A DNA stretch of 64,000 bases from JALZVT01 sp039029135 (GTDB lineage: Bacteria; Pseudomonadota; Gammaproteobacteria; Pseudomonadales; Azotimanducaceae). Of this stretch, positions 37,782 through 46,752 are shown piece by piece. Position numbers and translations under genes: made by a program. Each line of letters begins with the position of its first letter. The stretch's first letter is position 1. The notes beneath the pieces are model-generated. The model saw nothing but the letters and a program-made list of their open reading frames with translations. It was not told the DNA's origin and did no database searches. The stretch is taken from assembly GCA_039029135.1 (NCBI GenBank), contig JBCCGT010000006.1, positions 124,001 through 188,000 of the forward strand. The letters are read 5' to 3'.

Positions 37782-38642
37782 ATGGCCGTTGGCAAGGAAA
37801 TCAAAACCAAGATCGGCAGCGTGCAGAACACGCAGAAGATCACCTCGGCGATGCAGATGGTGGCGGCGAGCAAGATGCGCCGCACCCAGGAGCGCATGCG
37901 CGAGGGCAAGCCGTATGCCGCGCGCATCCGTGCGATGATCGGCCACCTGGCTAATTCGAACCCCGAGTACAAGCACGCTTACATGGCCGAGCGCGACGTG
38001 AAGCGGATTGGCTATCTGGTCGTTAGCTCAGACAAAGGTCTGTGCGGCGGCCTCAACGTCAACCTGTTCCGTCAGCTCGTACGCGAGATGGGAACCTGGG
38101 AAGGCAAGGGCGTCGAGATCGATCTGGGCCTGATCGGCAAGAAGGCCGTCAGCTTCTTTCGTTCGTTCGGCGGCAACGTGGTCACGACGGTCGTCGACGT
38201 CGGCGAGACGCCGTCGGTCGAGGATCTGATCGGTAGCCTGAAAGTCATGCTGGATGCCTTCGAAGAGGGCCGCATCGACAAGCTGTTCATCATCTCCAAC
38301 GACTTCGTCAACACCATGACCCAGGCGCCGGAGATTCGTCAGCTGTTGCCGCTGGAACCGGAAGACGACGACAGCTACCAGCATCGCTGGGACTACATCT
38401 ACGAGCCCGACGCACGGCAGCTAATTGAAGGGCTTGTCACTCGCTTCGTCGAGTCCCAGGTCTATCAGGCGGTCGTGGAAAACGGCGCCTGCGAGCAGGC
38501 GGCGAAAATGATCGCGATGAAAAACGCGACGGAAAATGCAGAGAAGCTCGTAGAGGAGCTGACGCTCATCTACAACAACGCGCGCCAGGCGGCGATTACG
38601 CAAGAGATCTCCGAGATCGTGGGTGGCGCGGCCGCGGTATAG
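37782..38642 (+). CDS. atpG: ATP synthase F1 subunit gamma
   Basis: Central rotor shaft. 286 residues with the N-terminal helix KIGSVQNTQKITSAMQMVAA, the SSDKGLCGGLN Rossmann-like segment and the C-terminal helix ending RQAAITQEISEIVGGA. AAAGAGG ribosome site upstream; 35 nt after atpA. Confidence 0.97.
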   Translation: MAVGKEIKTKIGSVQNTQKITSAMQMVAASKMRRTQERMREGKPYAARIRAMIGHLANSNPEYKHAYMAERDVKRIGYLVVSSDKGLCGGLNVNLFRQLVREMGTWEGKGVEIDLGLIGKKAVSFFRSFGGNVVTTVVDVGETPSVEDLIGSLKVMLDAFEEGRIDKLFIISNDFVNTMTQAPEIRQLLPLEPEDDDSYQHRWDYIYEPDARQLIEGLVTRFVESQVYQAVVENGACEQAAKMIAMKNATENAEKLVEELTLIYNNARQAAITQEISEIVGGAAAV

Positions 38643-38751
38643 CGCCCGCTGGCAAGACAAGTTTCAGGATTCGCAGGCGAGGTTGTAGCCGCGAATCGCA
38701 AGAGTTCGGATCAACCGCGGCAGGAGTCGCGTTAGAGAGGCGAGAAGCAAC

Positions 38752-40124
<1,373 letters not shown>

Positions 40125-40125
<1 letters not shown>

Positions 40126-40547
40126 TGGCTGCCTCGATGCAGTGCGACATCGTCAGCGCCGAGAAGGAAATCTTCTCGGGCCGCGTTGCGAAGCTGTCTG
40201 CCGTGGGCACCATCGGCGAACTCGGCATTCTGCCTGGACACGCGCCGCTGTTGACCGGCGTGCGACCCGGACCGATCCATCTGACGCTGGAAAACGGCGA
40301 AGACGAAGTCTTCTTTGCCTCCGGCGGGTTTCTGGAGGTCCAACCCGGCGTCGTTACGGTACTGGCCGATACCGCGCTGCGCGCTGAGGACATCGACGAG
40401 GCGGCAGCCGAACAGGCTAAGCAGGACGCCGAAAAGGCGCTGTCCGAAAACGCCTCCGAGTTCGATTACGGCCTCGCGCAGGCGCGACTGCTCGATGCGG
40501 CCGCGCAGCAGCGCACCCTCGAGGAACTGCGCAAGTACCGGCGCTGA
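40125..40547 (+). CDS. atpC: ATP synthase F1 subunit epsilon
   Basis: Rotor subunit and inhibitor of ATP hydrolysis. 140 residues: beta-sandwich domain with GELGILPGHAPLLTGVRPG, then the two-helix C-terminal domain. Last gene of the atp operon. Confidence 0.97.
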
Positions 40548-40563
40548 CGCCCAGCGCTGACCA

Positions 40564-40587
40564 GCGGGCGGCTCGTCGGCTGCCCGC
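40564..40587 (+). terminator. GC-rich hairpin after atpC
   Basis: Stem GCGGGCGGC / GCTGCCCGC (one G-T pair) with loop TCGTCG, 16 nt after the atpC stop. No T run follows, so it may stabilise the atp transcript rather than terminate it. Confidence 0.4.
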
Positions 40588-40653
40588 GCCCCGTGCGGTC
40601 GCTATCCGGCCGCGGCCCACCTACCATCTCTTCGCACCTCTGAGCCTGCCGCC

Positions 40654-41544
40654 GTGCGTATCCTGATCGGCGGCGCGGGCGGTGTGCTCGCGCAGCAGCT
40701 GATTCCCGTTCTGGCAGGTCGTGGACACGAGCTGTATGGCCTGATGCGCGAGCCGCGCGACATTCCCGGGTTGCGTCGCATCGGCACGCTCGCGGATCTG
40801 CAAAGACTGCTCGACGGCGTCGACTGCGTTCTGAACCTCGCCAAGGCCAATGCCCGACGGGACGCGCACGGCACGGACGTCGCGCTGCCCGTTACCCTGC
40901 TGCAGGCCGCCGCGGCCGCCGGCGCCGGTCGCTTCGTGCAGTTCAGTTCCATCAAGGCGCTCGCGGACGAATCTCATGCGCAGCCGCTGGACCTCGACGC
41001 CGTACCAGCCCCCACTAGCGACTACGGCCGACGCAAGCTCGCCACCGAGCGCGCGCTGCGCGAGCATGCGGCGCTCGAGCGCGTCGAGCTCGATCTGCTG
41101 CGGCTGCCTATGGTGTTTGGCGCGCCGGCCGCGGGGAACTACGCGCTGCTGCGTTCGGCCGTTGCGCGTGGCCTGCCGCTGCCGGCTGGCAGGGACAACC
41201 GCCGCAGCACGCTGTACGCGGGCAACCTCACCGATTTCGTCGCGTGCCTGCTGGACGAAACGCCGCGCCCCGGTTGTCGGCTGATGCATCTGTGCGACCC
41301 CGAGGCCCTGTCGACCGCGGATTTTGTGCGCGCCCTGAGTGCGGCGCTCGGGCGACCGGCGCGGGTGATCGGGATGTCAACGCGCTGGGCGAGCCGACTG
41401 GGTGGCGTGCCGCTGTTGGGCTCCGTGGTCGAGCGCCTGTGCGGATCGCTGACGTTGGTGCCCGGCGGCCTCGGCGATTGGCAGGCGCCCTACACGACCG
41501 AAGCCGCGCTGCGCGCGCTGGAGGCAGGCGCGCGTCCGGATTGA
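40654..41544 (+). CDS. NAD-dependent nucleotide-sugar epimerase/dehydratase (extended SDR)
   Basis: 296-residue extended short-chain dehydrogenase. GGAGGVLAQQL near the start is the dinucleotide loop; FSSIKALADE and YGRRK supply the Ser and Tyr-Lys of the active site. Family members interconvert or dehydrate nucleotide sugars for glycans; the substrate cannot be told from sequence. GTG start at 40654 with no strong ribosome site. First gene of the glycan-type block between atpC and glmU. Confidence 0.85.
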   Translation: MRILIGGAGGVLAQQLIPVLAGRGHELYGLMREPRDIPGLRRIGTLADLQRLLDGVDCVLNLAKANARRDAHGTDVALPVTLLQAAAAAGAGRFVQFSSIKALADESHAQPLDLDAVPAPTSDYGRRKLATERALREHAALERVELDLLRLPMVFGAPAAGNYALLRSAVARGLPLPAGRDNRRSTLYAGNLTDFVACLLDETPRPGCRLMHLCDPEALSTADFVRALSAALGRPARVIGMSTRWASRLGGVPLLGSVVERLCGSLTLVPGGLGDWQAPYTTEAALRALEAGARPD

Positions 41545-41623
41545 GGCGCTCGATGTTGGCCGCGCAGCTCGGCACGGCTGGCCTTCAAAACGACCCGGCC
41601 GCTAGTGAAGACGGGTTCGCGGC

Positions 41624-44600
41624 CTAGTCGCGGCCGCGCAGCAGGCGTGCCAAGCGTCGACCGACGCCGCGAACGCCTTCGGTGCGGTAGACGTGCAGCG
41701 CGGTTTCGTACGAACCGCGGCGCAGCAGGTGCCAGCGGACGCTGCGGGGGCCGATGATGGGTTCCGGCGGCGGGTCCGTGTCGGTGGCGCCGGTCGCTCG
41801 CGCCTGGCGCTGGGCGCTGGCCGCCGCGATCGCGGACCGCCAGGCGTCGCCACTGACGCCCGGGTGATGATCGCGCAGTACGCGATTGCGGGCGGCGTCC
41901 GCGAGCGACTCGCGCAATTCGGCGTCGCCGACCAGCCGTGCGATCGCGTCGAACCACGCATTGGCTGAGGTGCCGTCACTTTCGGAACCTTCGTCCACCA
42001 ACAGCCCCTCTACGCCGTCCTCCAGGGCGCTGCTGTACGGCGTGACGCGAGAACAGATACAGGGTACGCCGGCGAGCGCGTAGTCGTAGAACTTGATCGC
42101 GCTCTTGCAGCGGTTGAAGTCCGTGTCGTCCAGAGGCAGCAGGGCGATGGTGTCATCGCGGCTGGCGATGTACGCCTTGAACTGATCCAGCGGCATGACG
42201 TCCGCGATCGCAATCGGCAGCCCAAGACCGCGCAGCATGTGCCCGGGCGGACCGATGCCGACCAGCTCGATTGCCGGGGTGCCGCCCCGCGTCGTCAGCG
42301 CCGTGATGCGGCGCAGGGCGGGCGCCAGCATCTCGACGGTAACGCTGTCGGAGCTCGCGACGATCACCCGAACCGGCGCGCGACCGGGATGACGAATGGG
42401 GCGCTCGCCGCTCCAGGCGGTATTCGGCGTAATCACCAGCGGTGGCGCGGTCTTCCCCGCTTCGCGCAGGCGCTGCTGGATGGCGTCAGCCAGATCGGGC
42501 GTCGACACGCTAATCGCGTCGACTGTGGTCAGCAGCTCGAGCAAGAGCGGCCGCATCGCCTCGCAGTGACGGTGTGCGCCCAGATGTTCCGGCACATCGA
42601 GCAGCAGGTCATCGATGTCGAACACGACAGGCACGCCGCGAGCCTGCAGGGCTCGGGTCAGGGTCAGCGTCTCCTCGTCGGCCTCGCGCTGCAGCACGGC
42701 GACCTCGGCCCAGTCGATATCGGCGGACTGCGGATCGCGCAGCGATCCCAGCCTTAGCGTCGCGCCGCGCTGCTCTGCGTAGGCGCGCAGGGGATCCTGC
42801 AGCCGTATGCGGTACAGGTTGGACGACGCCAGCGGCGGCAGACACAGCAGCCGCTGGGGTTCGCGGAAACCCTCATGGGCAGGTGCGCGGTGTGCGCGCA
42901 GCAGGCTGACAAACTGAAAGGCCTCGGCGTCCGGATCGTTGACCCAATCGGCGGCGACGCGGGCTAGCTTAGGGTCGACATCGATACCGGCGAGCTCAGC
43001 CGGCAGCGTGATCGCCGAGAAGCGCTCGGCCTGCAACCCGCAGCGTTCCACCAGATCGAGCAGACTCGCGCGCGTGAAAAAACGCAGATGGGTGCGATCG
43101 AGAATGCCGCGATCGCTGTACTGCCAGCGGCCCGCCAGCAGCATCAGGCGCACCGGCCCGTAGGCGACGTTTGGGATGCTAAGCGCGATGGCGCCGTCCG
43201 GTGCGAGGCGCGACCTGCAGGCGCGCAGCACGGCTTCCGGTTCGACGAGATGTTCGAGGACGTCACCGAGCACGATGACGTCGAAGCGCTCGTCGGCCGT
43301 GTCCTCGTCCAGCAGAAACGCCTCGATGTTGGCACAGCTGACGCGATCAAGCTGCGCGCGCGCGGCGTCTGCGGCCACGGGATCGGGCTCGACCCCCCAG
43401 ACGCTGTGTCCCTCCGTGCGCAGGGCGGCGCCGAAGTAGCCGCTGGCGCAGCCGACCTCCAGCACCCGCAGCGACCGCGTTGCCGCGAACCCACGAACGT
43501 AGCGCACGACGCGCGTGTGGGAGTTGTTGTCGACGCGCAGATCGACTCGCGGCGTCGGCGCGGCGTCAGAACCGGACGAGGTCGCGGGGTCGGCGCTTGG
43601 AGCCGCGGTTGACCCCTGCTCGGCGAACCGAGTCTCCAGCCGCGCCTGCGTGGCGGCGAGCTGCGTCGAGTCTGACGCGCCCTGCAGTCTTGCGTCGGCC
43701 CGCTTCACGGCCGCGGCGGCGCGCCCGTTGGCGGCGATGCTCGCCTCGATCGCGGCGTCTTTGGCGCGCAGTTGGCGCGCCGCCTCCAGATGGCTAGCCT
43801 CCAGCGCGCGCTGGCCGCTGTCGTGCGCCGCCAGCACCCGGTGCCACAGGGGATTCGCCTCGAGCTTGTTGCCCAGGCTGTCGAGCCGCGCCCGATGCTG
43901 CGCGGTGTCGCTGTCTGCGAGCAGGTTGAGCGTTGCGGCGAGGGCCCGCGTGAGGGGCTGCAGGCTGCGATCCCGGCCGCTGTGTCGACGCAGCTCGGGT
44001 GCGACGACCCTGGCCGCCGCCGGCCGATAGGCGGCGCCCGTCCAGTCCGCGATCTCGCGTAACGTGCGGGTGGGATCCCGTAGCAGCGCCTCGTAGCGCA
44101 CGAAGCGTCGGGGCTGGCCGCGAGATGTGCGTTCCGCCGCCAGCGCGTGCTGCAGCCAGAGAAACTCCGCGTGGGCGGCTGGCAGGTTGTCGCGAGCTAT
44201 CAGCGAGTCGATGGCGGCGGCCGGTTCGCGCAGGCAGATGATCACGGCTGCGCCCGGCGCCGCGCGGAGCCACAGCGGCAGCAGCAGGCACAGCCGCGGA
44301 TCCTTGATGAACCAGGCGGGGTGTTCGAGCCGCGCATCGGCGAGCGCCTTGATGCGATCCGCGTGCGCGGCGCTCGCCGTGAGGTGCCAGTCCGCGGCGA
44401 GCGGCTGCGGCGAGCGCCAGTCGCGCCCGAGGTCGCGCAGAATCCGATCGTTCAGATCGACAATTAGCTGGTCTTCGAAAAAGCCGTTATCGTTGACCCC
44501 GGCGACCGCGGGCAGCAGCGGTGCACCGGGAAAGTAGCCCAGTTCCACCAGCGTGGCGGCGAGCGCCGAGGTGCCGGAGCGGTGTGGACCCGTGACCAGC

Positions 44601-44716
44601 AGTTGCCGCAGCGTCTGCCCCGCTGGGTGTTCGGACGGCCTCGCGCCGGCGCTGTCTTGTGCTGCGTGCGGCCGAGCGGTGACCGGATCTTCAGACGCAT
44701 CGTCGGGCGTGGACAT
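41624..44716 (-). CDS. three-domain protein: sulfotransferase, SAM methyltransferase, glycosyltransferase
   Basis: 1030 residues. Residues about 37-260 are a sulfotransferase-family P-loop domain (VTGPHRSGTS at 41-50, then NDNGFFED and KDPRLCLLLPLWL). A helical, Ala-rich linker (about 270-390) follows. Residues about 395-605 are a class I methyltransferase (VLEVGCASGYFG at 418-429, DVLEH at 485-489). Residues about 620-960 look like a GT4-type glycosyltransferase (IDDLLLD, then KFYDYALAGVPCICS and GVEGLLVDE at 903-909). Such fusions modify surface glycans; the acceptor is unknown. It is divergent from the GT2 gene with only 44 nt between, and convergent with the epimerase. Confidence 0.85.
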   Translation of the reverse strand: MSTPDDASEDPVTARPHAAQDSAGARPSEHPAGQTLRQLLVTGPHRSGTSALAATLVELGYFPGAPLLPAVAGVNDNGFFEDQLIVDLNDRILRDLGRDWRSPQPLAADWHLTASAAHADRIKALADARLEHPAWFIKDPRLCLLLPLWLRAAPGAAVIICLREPAAAIDSLIARDNLPAAHAEFLWLQHALAAERTSRGQPRRFVRYEALLRDPTRTLREIADWTGAAYRPAAARVVAPELRRHSGRDRSLQPLTRALAATLNLLADSDTAQHRARLDSLGNKLEANPLWHRVLAAHDSGQRALEASHLEAARQLRAKDAAIEASIAANGRAAAAVKRADARLQGASDSTQLAATQARLETRFAEQGSTAAPSADPATSSGSDAAPTPRVDLRVDNNSHTRVVRYVRGFAATRSLRVLEVGCASGYFGAALRTEGHSVWGVEPDPVAADAARAQLDRVSCANIEAFLLDEDTADERFDVIVLGDVLEHLVEPEAVLRACRSRLAPDGAIALSIPNVAYGPVRLMLLAGRWQYSDRGILDRTHLRFFTRASLLDLVERCGLQAERFSAITLPAELAGIDVDPKLARVAADWVNDPDAEAFQFVSLLRAHRAPAHEGFREPQRLLCLPPLASSNLYRIRLQDPLRAYAEQRGATLRLGSLRDPQSADIDWAEVAVLQREADEETLTLTRALQARGVPVVFDIDDLLLDVPEHLGAHRHCEAMRPLLLELLTTVDAISVSTPDLADAIQQRLREAGKTAPPLVITPNTAWSGERPIRHPGRAPVRVIVASSDSVTVEMLAPALRRITALTTRGGTPAIELVGIGPPGHMLRGLGLPIAIADVMPLDQFKAYIASRDDTIALLPLDDTDFNRCKSAIKFYDYALAGVPCICSRVTPYSSALEDGVEGLLVDEGSESDGTSANAWFDAIARLVGDAELRESLADAARNRVLRDHHPGVSGDAWRSAIAAASAQRQARATGATDTDPPPEPIIGPRSVRWHLLRRGSYETALHVYRTEGVRGVGRRLARLLRGRD

Positions 44717-44760
44717 GGGCGTGCCGCTCGCTACTACTCAAGGGCCAATGTAGAAACGCC

Positions 44761-45708
44761 GTGAGCGCAACGCAACCCAAGCCCGTGTCGGTCGTCGTGG
44801 TGGCCTACGCCTCTGGTCCCATCCTCGCCGACAGCCTGCGACGGCTGGCCGCGGACCCTGCGGTCGGCCAGATCGTGTTGGTCGACAACGGCGACAGCCC
44901 GGCGAGTCGCGTCGCCGCCGATCTGCCGCTGCCGGCAGACGTCAGCGTCGAGGTGCTACGCGGCCATGGCAATGTCGGCTTCGCCGCGGGCTGCAATCTG
45001 GGGGCGACGCGGGCGACCGGCGAGTTTGTGCTGTTCAGCAATCCCGACTGTCTGTGGCCCGCGGGTGCACTGACTCGTCTGCTGGCCGCGCTCGATCCGC
45101 TGCCGTTGAATTCGCTGGTGAGTCCGCTGCTCGTTAATCTCGATCGCAGCGAGCAGCGCGGCGCCCGGCGCGCGGTGCCTACTCCCTGGCGCTCGCTGGT
45201 CGAGTGGCTGGGCCTGTATCGCATCGCGCCGCGGCATCCCTACTTCCGACAGTTCCGACGTGCGTGCCAGCAACGGGTCAATCGACTGCAGGAGCCCGTA
45301 CCGACGCAGACGGTTCCGGTCGAGGTCACCAGCGGCGCTGCCATGCTGCTGCGCCGCGAGCTGTTCGCCGCTCTGGGCGGTTTCGACGAACGTTATTTCC
45401 TGCACGTCGAAGACATCGACCTGTGCGTCACGCTGCTGCAGCGCGGCGGACACCCTTACCTCGCACCGGCGGCGCGCGTGACCCACGTCGGCGGCTCTAG
45501 TCGGGTACATCCGCTGCGCGTCGAGTGGCACAAGGCGCGCGGCTTCGCCTACTACTTTGGCAAGCACTTCGCCGGACTCTATCCGCCGGGTGTCGTCGGC
45601 CTCGTGCGGGTACTGGTCTGGATCCGCTTTGCGGCGCGGCTGCCATCACTGGCGCTGTTTTCGGCACCCCCCGATCGGACGGAATCGCCGCTCGGGGTCA
45701 TGCCGTGA
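44761..45708 (+). CDS. GT2-family glycosyltransferase, rhamnosyltransferase-like
   Basis: 315-residue cytoplasmic glycosyltransferase with a GT-A fold. Features: VSVVVVAYASG opening, LVDNGDSP nucleotide-sugar loop, GNVGFAAGCNLGATRATGEF, the FSNPDC metal motif (variant DXD) and GGFDERYFLHVEDIDLC. The pattern resembles WbbL-like rhamnosyltransferases; the donor is an inference. GTG start without a clear ribosome site. The stop overlaps the next gene's GTG start by 4 nt. Confidence 0.88.
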   Translation: MSATQPKPVSVVVVAYASGPILADSLRRLAADPAVGQIVLVDNGDSPASRVAADLPLPADVSVEVLRGHGNVGFAAGCNLGATRATGEFVLFSNPDCLWPAGALTRLLAALDPLPLNSLVSPLLVNLDRSEQRGARRAVPTPWRSLVEWLGLYRIAPRHPYFRQFRRACQQRVNRLQEPVPTQTVPVEVTSGAAMLLRRELFAALGGFDERYFLHVEDIDLCVTLLQRGGHPYLAPAARVTHVGGSSRVHPLRVEWHKARGFAYYFGKHFAGLYPPGVVGLVRVLVWIRFAARLPSLALFSAPPDRTESPLGVMP

Positions 45709-46706
45709 ATGCCGCGCAGCGCGCTTTGGCGTCGGGTGCTATCGCCGGCGGCGCCGCTCGGCCTCCGGTCGCGGCGCTGCTGGTTACGTTCAGGCCGGAT
45801 CTCGACCGTCTCGAAGCCGCGCTGACCGCGGTGATGCCGCAGGTCGACCGGCTGATCGTCGTCGATAACAGCGAGACTTCCGAAGAGCGCGACGCGATCG
45901 TCGCCCGCCTGCCGGAAGGCTGTGAGTACATTGCACTCGGCGACAACCTGGGAATTGCCGCGGCGTACAACCGCGGCTGCGCGTTGGTTGACCGGGGCGC
46001 AGCCGGTACCCCCGACCCAGGCACCAGCGTGCTGCTGCTGGATCAGGACAGCGTCGCGTCATCCGGCATGGTCACGGCGCTCGCCCAGGCGCTCGCCCAG
46101 CCGGGCGTGGCGGCCTGCGGCCCGGTTTATCTCGACGCCGTGACGGGTCGCGGGCCGGTGGTGCTGCGCGCGGGTCTGTTTGGGTGGCGACGCTCGGCCG
46201 TTGGGCGCGCTCAGGGCGCGCCGGTGAACACGGAGAGCCTGATCTCTTCGGGTTCGCTCATTTCGGCAGCCGCGCGGCGCGAGCTGGGCGGCTTCGATGA
46301 GCGGCTGTTCATCGATCACGTCGACACGGACTGGTGTCTGCGCGCGCGCCGGCACGGCTATCGGCTGCTGTTGGTACCGGATGCCGGCATGCGGCATCGA
46401 CTGGGCGATGAGCCGCAGCGCTTGCCGTGGCGTCGCGATCGAGCAGTGCCGCGACACGCGGCCCGGCGGCTGTACTTCATCGTTCGCAACGGCCTCTGGC
46501 TGATGCGCGGCGCGGCCGCGACCTGGGCGTGGCGCTGCAGCGAGCTGCGCAGGCTGGCGGCGTTCGCCGTGCTCGCCGCGCTGGATGCAGAACGCGCGCC
46601 GCGTCTGCGCAGCTGGCTGCGCGGCGTGCGCGACGGGCTGGGCGGGCATCCCGCGATCGCGCCCGCGCCTGCGAGCGATGCGTCATTGGTCCGCGGGACA
46701 CGGTAG
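45705..46706 (+). CDS. GT2-family glycosyltransferase, RfbF-like rhamnosyltransferase
   Basis: 333 residues from the GTG at 45705, which overlaps the preceding stop (GTGA). Motifs: LIVVDNSETS, GDNLGIAAAYNRG, LLLDQDSV (DXD-type metal motif), SSGSLISAAARRELGGFDERLFIDHVDTDWCLRAR, the last being characteristic of dTDP-rhamnosyl transferases. The frame stays open further upstream to 45525, but that part overlaps the previous gene and is not family-like. Probably acts sequentially with the upstream GT2 enzyme. Confidence 0.88.
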   Translation: MNAAQRALASGAIAGGAARPPVAALLVTFRPDLDRLEAALTAVMPQVDRLIVVDNSETSEERDAIVARLPEGCEYIALGDNLGIAAAYNRGCALVDRGAAGTPDPGTSVLLLDQDSVASSGMVTALAQALAQPGVAACGPVYLDAVTGRGPVVLRAGLFGWRRSAVGRAQGAPVNTESLISSGSLISAAARRELGGFDERLFIDHVDTDWCLRARRHGYRLLLVPDAGMRHRLGDEPQRLPWRRDRAVPRHAARRLYFIVRNGLWLMRGAAATWAWRCSELRRLAAFAVLAALDAERAPRLRSWLRGVRDGLGGHPAIAPAPASDASLVRGTR

Positions 46707-46752
46707 GGGACCGAAGGGTACAAGCGTGCGCGTTCTTCAGTAGGATGCGCGG

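Noticed and set aside
45525..45704. Upstream extension of the second GT2 gene
   Set aside because: The 60 extra codons lie within the preceding gene and lack family resemblance; the GTG at 45705 gives the proper N-terminus.
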